From positions 977,102 to 1,041,101 of the forward strand of contig SMSO01000025.1 of assembly GCA_004764695.1 (NCBI GenBank): 64,000 bases of DNA. Reading direction: 5' to 3'. The stretch comes from Schizochytrium sp. TIO01. Lineage: Eukaryota; Sar; Bigyra; Thraustochytrida; Thraustochytriidae. Of the stretch, positions 55,401 to 64,000 are shown piece after piece. Position numbers and translations under genes: made by a program. Each line of letters opens with the position of its first letter. Position 1 is the first letter of the stretch. The notes under the pieces were generated by a model. That model made no database searches. It was not told the DNA's origin and saw nothing but the letters and a program-made list of their open reading frames with translations.

Positions 55401-58400
55401 ATGTTAGGCAGGTTACCAACTTGATTATGCAAGTTTGGTTTTTTCCCTTTTCCCTGATCACACTGTAATGCCTGAGAGGTATATCTCTCTAGTGGTATCT
55501 GGGGGGACACTGCTATTTTTTCTTCAAAAACTTTCCACTAGGAAGCACCACCAAGGGAAAAACCGAAGCCTTTTACCCCCACCTCATTGCATTTCTCATT
55601 TTTGCCAATTATTGGCATTATTTTATTTATTATTTGAAATAAGAAACCAATGGTATATATATTTTTAAATTTTTAAAAAATATTCTTAAATATCGTTAAA
55701 TGTTTTGTAAACTAGAATTACATTTTTAATTTTTAAAACTATACAAACATAATAACAATCTCCCATTCTTTAATAAATACATATACTACTTTTTACATTA
55801 AAGTAAGAACCCTTTTCTCAAAAAGCAATAAATGAAACCAAAAAAAGAAACGAAGTTACTAGTGTTGACTTATTTCTCAACACTCACACCAATAATAATG
55901 AGGTTGATTGTTTTAGTTTGAGTTCTTACACTAAACAGTTTTCACTCATCAGCTCGAATTAGTCAGAGCGCGCTCATGCTTGTTGCGAGGCTTCTCCTTG
56001 CCTACTTAGTATACCTATCTTGCTATTTATCTCGCTAGCCAGCTATTTAGCCATAGGGCAAAAAGGCGACGCTTGGATGATGGCGAAGGTAAGTGGGCAA
56101 AGCTGTCGTTGGCGCTGACAGCAGAAGGATCGATGCGTCAAAGCAGAAGGGTCTCCCATGCCTCGCGAAGGAAAGCGGAGCCAGGCGGCTTTGTAGTCAA
56201 AAGCCTATCAGGTATCTACGCTAGCGTGTGGAAACGCAGCATCGGCTAGAAATCTCCACAAGCGAAAGAAATGAGTAGTTTATCCCTAGGGTCGCTGCTA
56301 GGCAATACTCTGCCAAGAGCAAAGTGAATCCACGTGTCGAGATGTCGCTGCCCGAGAAACCTTGGCCTAGAGTTTCCTTTGGCGAGTAGATAGCACAGTG
56401 CGATTAGTATTTGCAGCGGTTGCCATCAATCAATCATGGGAAAGGAAGAGCTGAAGCGGCTGAATGATTCATCCAATGACGAGCAGGAAACAGCTTGGCG
56501 CTGCAATCGGTATCTACAAAGTAGGCCAAAGACCAAAAGCTTCACGGAAAAGATGGTCAATGAAAGGAAGAAGGAGACAAATTTTGTCCATCTTTGAATT
56601 TCATATCCATGAGACAGCGCCGAGGCTTGGCTCGTAGCACCTTTTTTCGTCTTGTTCCTTTACATTTTCGATACAAATTTAAAATAGAATCGTAGACAGA
56701 CACTAAAAACCATATTTCGTCATAATACAACCAACTACGTGTGTTTAAATTAAAACTTTTATATAATCATTCTACTCTATCTTTATTCTTTTTGTTTTGT
56801 TTTCGCTGATGTTGTATCTTTATTTAAAAAAAAAAAAAAACTCTTAGAAAAAACTTTAAAGTGGAGAAAAAGTGTCTTCAAATAAGAGAAACACAGCTCA
56901 AGCTGCTTTTGTGCGAAAAGATCATGATCTTTCATTCTGGAAGTACGACATTTCTAGGAATGTTGTGGAAAGATTGGAAAACTGCGATAAAACAAAAATC
57001 TCAACGAATGTAGGTCTATTATGCCGCTGGAAAGCATGGAATTACAATCATCAGAGCGTGCACAATGATTCAGACAGGCAGGCCTCGGACCTGCGACTAT
57101 CGCTGGCGCCCGAACGGCGATCAGCGCGACGATCAGCCGAGCAAGATGCGCCTTGCCTTGAAGCAGCCCTGCTCAAGAAGCGCCTGTGAGTGCAGAAACA
57201 GCAGCAACTAGGCTTGGCTGGCCAGGTGAAGTCAGCGAGGTGGCCGGTGTTAGTGAGACGCAAGGTGTCTGTCTTAATTAGATAGAGCACGGCAAGGGGC
57301 AGAAAACTCCCTCGCGAGACCAGGTCTCACTAATTGAACGATGCAACCTAAGCGCACAGTGGGGAGCAACAACAAAGCAACAGAATAGCAGTCGGGTCTT
57401 GTCTCTGCTTTACTTTCACCAAGTCGGCTCGGCTCGTCGCAGCAAAGGCCTTGCATGCCACGCACGAGTGTAAGGTCCGCAGAAGAAACCAACCCATGCG
57501 GACAGAGGTTTCCAGGTGTTTTCAGACGTTGCGCTACCTCGCCTTCTCGCTGCTGCTCACCTCTATCTACATCTCTCTCTTTTGATGACAGCGAGTGATT
57601 TTATTTACTTTCATGGTATCTAGCTAGCTAGGTACCCAAAGCAGGGATCGTTTCTTCTGTGGGCAGGGCTAAATAAATAACGTGAACTGTTTAGAACCTC
57701 TTGCGCGACGTCGTAGCGCTCTCCTCGTGATGCAACAGCAAGCTTCGACAGTATCAGTTCGTTATTCGTCGTCACTGCTTTATTGGCCTTGCAGAGGTAA
57801 CAAACGTCTGTGCACCAAATCTTGTGCAATGTCGCACCTTTCTCTATTATATCCTCGATCGAACTAACTTTGCTCTCCGAATCGATCGAGAGGAGCAAAA
57901 AGCTAAAATCTAGGCCCAGTGCAGTTAAAGTTTGCTCATGCTGTTGATGATTCTAATTGTTTGAGCTGATTATTTTCGCTAAAGTCCAGCAGCTTTCCTG
58001 CAAGCTCGCCGCAGAGCACCGCCACGACGATGCAACGTGGCCTCTTCGGCTTTGGCCTTTCAGGGTTGAAATCCCTTCGCAACATTAAATGAAACTTCAA
58101 ACCTCTTTCTACATCAGATGCACGGCAAGATGCCTGCTCTTGGCAGGATCAATCTCTCTGGTACGAGTCGGAATGGTGTTTTCCATCATCGATTCGTGTC
58201 GCGCCCATGGTTCTACAAACTACGGGTGCTCTTTCGTGAGCATATTGAAAAGCCCGAGCATAGTAGCCAGCGCTGCGGAGAGGATGTGATGCCAACAGAA
58301 AGCGCGCAGACTCGGAGAGGGTCTCAGTGTTGCGCCTGCGGAGTCTGAGGCATTCATTCTATTCTAACATATTGATTGTCCTTCTGTCTTATTTATTACC

Positions 58401-58643
58401 AACTTGAAGGAGGGAGCAGAGGCAAGCTTGCCAGTTTCCAATCTTGCTTGCCCTTGCAAGCACTACCAGAAGCAAGGGAAAAATCCGAGCGAGCAGGAAG
58501 TCTGCGGCAGCTCCGCGGTAGAAAACGAGGAGCTGCCGGAGGCGGTCTGTTGTCTGCTGCTGCACCCATGATGATAAGGACTCGAGGGCCAAAACTACGA
58601 CTCGACGAGCGACAGCGCAAAGTCATCTTCTCAAGTCCCAGCT

Positions 58644-58644
<1 letters not shown>

Positions 58645-58679
<35 letters not shown>

Positions 58680-58680
58680 T
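58645..58680. repeat. (CT)n microsatellite
   Basis: About 14 copies of CT followed by CCCTCT. Confidence 0.9.
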
Positions 58681-61600
58681 TTGCTTTTTTTCTTTTTGCC
58701 TCTCACGCTTTTATTGAACCAAAGCGAAAATAAGCGTGCATCAGCAGATATGAGCACGTAATCATGGAAGCTTGTCGAAAAGATCGACTGGTCGATCCGT
58801 AGCAGTGCAGAAGAATGTGATGTAGACAACTCCTTCATTTTTATACATTCATCTGTGCTGTTTGTATCTTGAATGTCGCGAATAGAGATTACCCTTACTA
58901 GCTAGAGGGAAGAGTGGGAGCGAAGTTTCAAAGGCGTTCGTTCGTTCGTTCCAGTACTTGCCAGCTCGCTCTAGACAACACGTGCTCAAGCCCTCGGCTC
59001 TGCGCTTTACTGCGCTAGCTCAAGGCCACGTGACTTCAAGAGAAAAAGGTGTTTCAACGAGGTCTAGGACTTAAACAAGCTGTCTTGCCGTGGCGAGCGC
59101 ACAACATCGGCAGACATCACGCTACGGCCCCAGATGAACTAAGCCGCGTGCTTCGAGTTTCTCATTATCTTTGGGGCAAAATAAACCTGAAATTGGATCA
59201 TCGCCACAGAAACCTCCAAAAACTAGTCAACGAAACACATCAGACGCCACCAATGTGACCTTCAAGTTGAGCAAGTTTTTCATCTCTTGTGTATGGACTT
59301 CACTTTAAAACATTTTTGTTTTTAAATTGAATATATATTTTTATTGATAGTCTTTTCTGAAGATAGAGTTTTCATCTTTTATCAGGAAAATCTCCTGCAA
59401 TCTATATTTATAAATCTATATTTATAGAGAGAGAGATTATATTTTTTTCTTCTCTCTTTATGTTTAGCTAGAAACATAAAATAAAAACTCATCTAAAGCA
59501 CTGCTCGGTGGAAAAGAAAGAAACTTTCTTCTTACTCATCGTCATAGTTTTTATTTCAAAAATGTTATTAGTTAAGAATAAAAATAACTTCAAACCATAA
59601 ATGATATTCTGCGGGCAAAATGTGCTAAAGTGAAACTTTATTTTCCTTTTCCTGAAACCACAACTGCGCTACTTCCAGTAGTCTATGAGTGGTCAAAACT
59701 TTCACGACAAATGTGTCAAATTCTTCCCGTGCCTCAGGCTCTGGTTACAGTGATTGAGAACGAGACATGGCACTCATCCTAAGAGGCGTGCCAATTACAG
59801 CGTTCGAGCAAAGCAATATTGCCTTATTCGGAGTCACGAGGAGTCAACTGAGGTAGTAGGCTGCAGAATACCAAGACCTCTGACGGAACCATCCCTTGTA
59901 TTCTGCTTGTGAGCCTTGGCTTGCAGAGAACGAGTGAAATCTTTCTACAACAACGAGAATGTTTATGCTTTTCTTCTTACAAAACGGGTCACTGACACTT
60001 ATGTTTTATGAAATTCAACAACTAAATTCTCTCCCAATTTTCATTTTCTTCTTACAAGCGCTAAGTAACATATGACAATTTTCGATTAGAAAATATTTTT
60101 TTACATTACAAAACATGACAATATAATCAATATAAATGAAAAACCACACTCGAATCCCGCTAACTTTTTATTTCATTAATTATTTCTTTAGAATTTAATT
60201 TTTAAAAACAGCTAACAGAAACTAGTCAGCGCAAGCAGTTGCCAGAAGCACGCAACCTTTCTCCCACTTTCACACCCGACAATTCTCTCATGGACCGCCA
60301 GCCACTCAAACAGCAGAAGTTTTCCACGAAAAGTCCATTCTTTAGGCAGATTTCTTCCTCGTTCAACGTCTGCAAAGTCTTTGAGGCAGCACACGAGATG
60401 AGACAGACAGGTACATCTAGCTAGCTAGCTCTCTATAGTCTGCAGCTCGTGTTCCCGAAGACTGAAGGCAGAAAGATGCAGGCGAAGTTGATTTTACGAA
60501 GGCAGGCGACGTTGTCTGCTCACTGTAACTGCTCTCGCTGATGCGAGAGGGAACACAGGACCTACCTGCGTCTCTAAATCCATTTGGCCATCGTCGATCC
60601 TTTGAAAACCAGGAGCAACCGAGGACCAAAACGGCCCCTGCTCGGATTTTGAACCCTCCTCGTGCACTGGAGTCGATGTATGGATGGATCAAACAGCCAA
60701 TCATAGAGAAGGATGGCAAGGTCCAGTTGAAGTCGCATGTGTGTGTCATACTTTTAATACTTTGAAGAAGAGGAAGTGGTCATCGTCTACTCACTCATAC
60801 CAGCAGCAACAAAAAACAACAACAAAAAACTGGAGATACCCGATACAACGGTAGTTCAACTAAATAGTATCTCAAAAAAGTACCTTCTTCCTACCAAACA
60901 AGAACCATCATTCGTGAGGTGTTGTGTAGGCTTATGCGCTACTACTGTCGAATGCCTTCCTTGCTTTCCCGAAATTCACTCTAATAGGCGCGTACCTGCA
61001 GTTACAGTTAGTTGACTAATTGTGGATGGATCAATGAAGAAGGAAACAGACAGAATAACAAAAACGCCAAGGCAAGCGGCCGCTGCAAGTTACGAGATGA
61101 GAGGTCGTACCTACCTATCCTGGAATAGCACATTGGCAGGAGAGCCGAAGCTAGTTGGGCCTTAGTTTGCTGAGAGCCTGCATCACCCCACACGCACGGA
61201 AGCGCCGAGCAGGAGCTACAGCGCTGGTAATTCATGAGCGACGATTCGTCGTTTATAGCACAGCTGAGTTGCTTGCTAGTTTGGATGGATGGAGGTCTTC
61301 GGGACAGGCAGAAGCGGCCCTCTGCCATTTCATGAAATCTGAAAAACGAGACGCCAAGAAAGGATTGTCTTCCTCTGATGAGATTTACCCAGTATAAAGA
61401 TCCAGTGAATCAACCTTGCTCACGGCCGAGCGTGATCGTGAAATGATCGTGTCAAGGTGCTTGTGCTACGAGGCCCTTAAGGGGCGTTGCGAGTCTCGAT
61501 TGATAAAATGTCTTCGTGGGCACAATTTGGCAAGCAAGGCAAGGCCAGAGAAGCCGAGATGCTAGCAGGAGAGATTCAGGGTAGGTCCATGATGGTTTAT

Positions 61601-62512
61601 GAGCAGGACAGAAAGAAGTGTCCCTGAGTAGGGGAACAATGCACGGAAATGTGAGTGGCTTCTCTGCATGGAGTCTGAGCACTCGTATCTCTCTACAGGC
61701 GAGCTTATGTTATGCCTGCAATTCGGGTAGATTGCAACGCTCGTCTCAAAATTGACTCCATCATTCAAGCGGCGATTCAAAGTAGAGCACGAGTAAAGAT
61801 AGACCTCATGTGAAACCACATCGGTGAGCCAATCGGGATGGAGCCAGTGAATGTTTGCTTGAGCTGCCAAGAATCGACAACGATCGTGACCTGCTCCGTT
61901 CCCGCACAACTGCGCGGTGGCCACAAATGCCATTGGCCAAAACCCAAGCAAACAAGGCTCAGCAGAGCAGTACCCATCGTATCCAATAGCTGGCTAGGAG
62001 GGAGTCCTGTGCCTGCCCTTTCTTTCTAGCAGACGCTAGGTACGGCTAGCAGCTCTCATCCAGCGCCTAGCATCGCCCAGTCTTAGGCCTTTCCGTAGGA
62101 GTCGCGCCTCAGTAGTTTCTTATGTGGGTCGATGACGTTGGCGATCACAAGGACAAGCCACCGCCCATGCTAGTCCAAAGATCTAGCTAGCTAGCTGTAT
62201 GGACACAATACAACAGTAGTTCAATTATTAGCTGGTAGGCAATTGCCTAGGGGAGTCAGTAAGCGAGCGCCTCTGTACCCGGTAGTGCCATGAAGTAGCA
62301 AAGTAGCATATGATCAGACTCACGGATGTCTCAACGTCTGGTTATTTATTGAAAGGTTAAAAAGATCATCGCGAAATGTCGAGCGAATTTTGGCGCTGCT
62401 CTATGCTCTTTTGCAGAAGCGACAAATGGCCACCCAATCAGGATAGGCGGTTCTGTATTGAGGCAAGCATGTTGCTGTTGGCTGGTCTCCATATGTTTAG
62501 GTTAGGCATCGA

Positions 62513-62537
62513 TAGCTAGCTAGCTAGCTAGCTAGCT
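62513..62537. repeat. (TAGC)n self-complementary microsatellite
   Basis: Six copies of TAGC/AGCT. The array is its own reverse complement. Similar short runs occur at 60417-60430 and 62184-62197. Confidence 0.9.
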
Positions 62538-63420
62538 CATATTATGATCAACCTTCGGTGGAGTGTGGCCAACCGCAGTTTTTTCCCTCCCCTGCTTCTG
62601 GCTGTGAGTGCTTTTCCATAGATTTTTTTAAAAGCGTAGCAGTTGAAACCCTGATTCTAGCCGACTTATGTGATCCTTAGTAGCTCCGGTTGATTATGAA
62701 TTTTAAAAGAAAGGTTAAATTAAATGAAAACACTACAAACCAACAAAACAACAAAACAGCTAAAATAAAGAAGACCTTTTTTATCATTAAAAAAAGAGAG
62801 TAAAATAACTTTTAATAATAATATTTTAAACAACTTTAAATAATTTTTAGAAAAGAGATTATAAATATAGTATATTTACAAACCTTCTTTTCCACTCTTT
62901 TCACTTCTTTCTATTAGTTTAAAATAAAAGTAGTTTTTCACATAAAAGAATCGACTGGGAGAAGAAGAGAATGAATGATTTCACGAAGAGACACCATCTA
63001 CATTTATTTATCAAATGAAAAATGAACAATGAAAACTAAAAAATACATACATACCCTGTTTGGAACTTTTTCAAATAAACGAGAGAGAGAAAAGAAATAA
63101 CTAACAGTAGAATAGTTACCAACTGCAAATAAATAACAATTGCAAACATTTCGAACTATTCTGCTCAATCTCTGCCACCTGCAGGAAAACTCCTGGCTTC
63201 TGTCTCCGCTCTGCCACTGACCATCACACGATCTTCGCATCATATCATCCAAGCCTCTCCTCCATGCTTTGGTCGCCGATGCGCTGCAACAACCAAAGCT
63301 CTGCCTCGCTCCTATGCGTGCCTGCCTGTTAGTCGGCCTGGGTTCCGCTGACTTCCCAGGGTGCACCTTTCTTTGGCTGGCGACTACGGATCGATCATGC
63401 GTCAGTCGGCCGTTCTAAGT

Positions 63421-63492
63421 CAACCAATCGATCACTCGATCACTCGATGCAATCAATCACTCGATCACTCAATGCAATCAATCAATCAATCG

Positions 63493-63523
<31 letters not shown>

Positions 63524-63526
63524 CAT
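63421..63526. repeat. (AATC)n/(GATC)n microsatellite
   Basis: AATC and GATCACTC units run through 63421-63480, and (AATC)n is nearly pure from 63476 to 63524. Confidence 0.9.
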
Positions 63527-63910
63527 GAGAGAGCTGCGACGAAGGAAAAGAACCGGAGTTCCGTCGCCTTCGCCACCACGAGCGCCAGTGATTTCCTCAT
63601 ACCGCCAAGGGTCCGCGGCAGAAAGTCGATCTGTGAGGTGCAGAAGGGAGGACGAGCCGCGCTTTGATGGCAGGGCAGTCAGGCGGTCGGACTCTTTGGC
63701 AGACAGCAGAGAGACAGAGGGATTGAGCCAAGGTAACGAAGGACGCTGCAGAGGATGAAAGCAAACGCAGCCGACTGAGAAAAACAAAAACAGACGAACT
63801 GCATTACCTCTGAGAGAGAGAGAGAAAAAGAGAGAAAAGAGCTCAAAGCAGGAGTTGGAGGTACCTACTCTGTCACCAAGGAATGAAAGAGACTCACGCT
63901 CGAAAGGATA

Positions 63911-64000
63911 GGGAGAAAGAAGAAAGTAAGAAAGAAAAAGAAAGAAAAAGAAAGAAAAAAAGAAAGAAAAAAAGAAAGAAAGAATGAAAGAAAGGAAGGA
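63911..64000. repeat. (GAAA)n polypurine tract reaching the window end
   Basis: GAAA and GAAAAA units continue to the last base of the window, so the array is cut off here. Confidence 0.9.

Larger units (their letters stand above)
45413..64000. other. Gene-free right arm (18.6 kb) rich in simple repeats
   Basis: No frame longer than about 150 codons is convincing. The longer ones are either low-complexity (Lys/Glu/Arg from purine runs, Phe/Ser from pyrimidine runs) or lack any motif. I see no rRNA, tRNA, or transposase or reverse transcriptase motif. The DNA alternates between AT-rich patches (around 49000, 54450-54650, 55620-55860, 56640-56870, 59300-59480, 62700-62960) and more GC-rich patches. 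Tetranucleotide slippage words (GATT, GAAT, CTAG, TTTG, TTCC, GAAA) are everywhere. Individual arrays are listed separately. Confidence 0.55.

Noticed and set aside
61562-61951. 129-codon minus-strand frame, considered as a mobile-element relic
   Set aside because: No transposase, integrase or reverse transcriptase motif, and no terminal repeats around it.
63004-63366. 120-codon minus-strand frame near the right end
   Set aside because: No recognisable motif and surrounded by simple repeats; chance frame is the simpler explanation.

Overview
This is a stretch of nuclear DNA from a microbial eukaryote. The genes are long, widely spaced and mostly without introns. One clear spliceosomal intron (GT..AG, 241 bp) is visible in a Rab gene, and there is a nuclear-type tRNA-Leu with an intron in its anticodon loop. 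The gene content (ZPR1, BRCA2, RABL6, Rab11-type GTPase, TIM17, a DUF1664 protein and a giant ARM/EF-hand-like protein of a style seen in protists) fits an intron-poor protist. A stramenopile such as a labyrinthulomycete would fit, but I cannot fix the lineage from sequence alone. The DNA is AT-rich between genes and more balanced inside them.

Layout. From the left: ZPR1 (minus strand, 62-1869, with two one-base frame breaks). A 3.1-kb spacer follows. Next is a BRCA2 homologue (plus, 5006-11478) that carries 16 BRC-type repeats, the DNA-binding core (helical domain, three OB folds, a short tower) and what looks like an ASCH domain at its C-terminus. Then come a tRNA-Leu(UAA) gene (minus), a family-2 glycosyltransferase of the TIGR04283 type (minus, 13881-14942), RABL6 (plus, 18318-19670) and a 2690-residue protein (minus, 20149-28221). 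After these lie a DUF1664 coiled-coil membrane protein (plus, 31686-32759), a two-exon Rab11-type GTPase (minus, 34041-34953), TIM17 (plus, 40422-41000) and an unrecognised 682-residue protein with a Cys/His cluster (minus, 43364-45412).

From about 45.4 kb to the right end (18.6 kb) I find no convincing gene. That arm is full of short tandem repeats: (GTTT)n, a 250-bp polypurine tract, (TAGC)n, (CT)n, (AATC)n and (GAAA)n. Spacers throughout the window are rich in CTAG- and TAGGTA/TACCTA-type words.

The genes do not form one pathway. They cover housekeeping roles: recombination repair (BRCA2), membrane traffic (Rab11-type), mitochondrial import (TIM17), translation (tRNA-Leu) and growth or nuclear functions (ZPR1, RABL6). 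The most unusual object is the BRCA2 gene: its BRC array is homogenised at the DNA level, every repeat has FxTG where FxTA is canonical, and it has an apparent C-terminal ASCH fusion.
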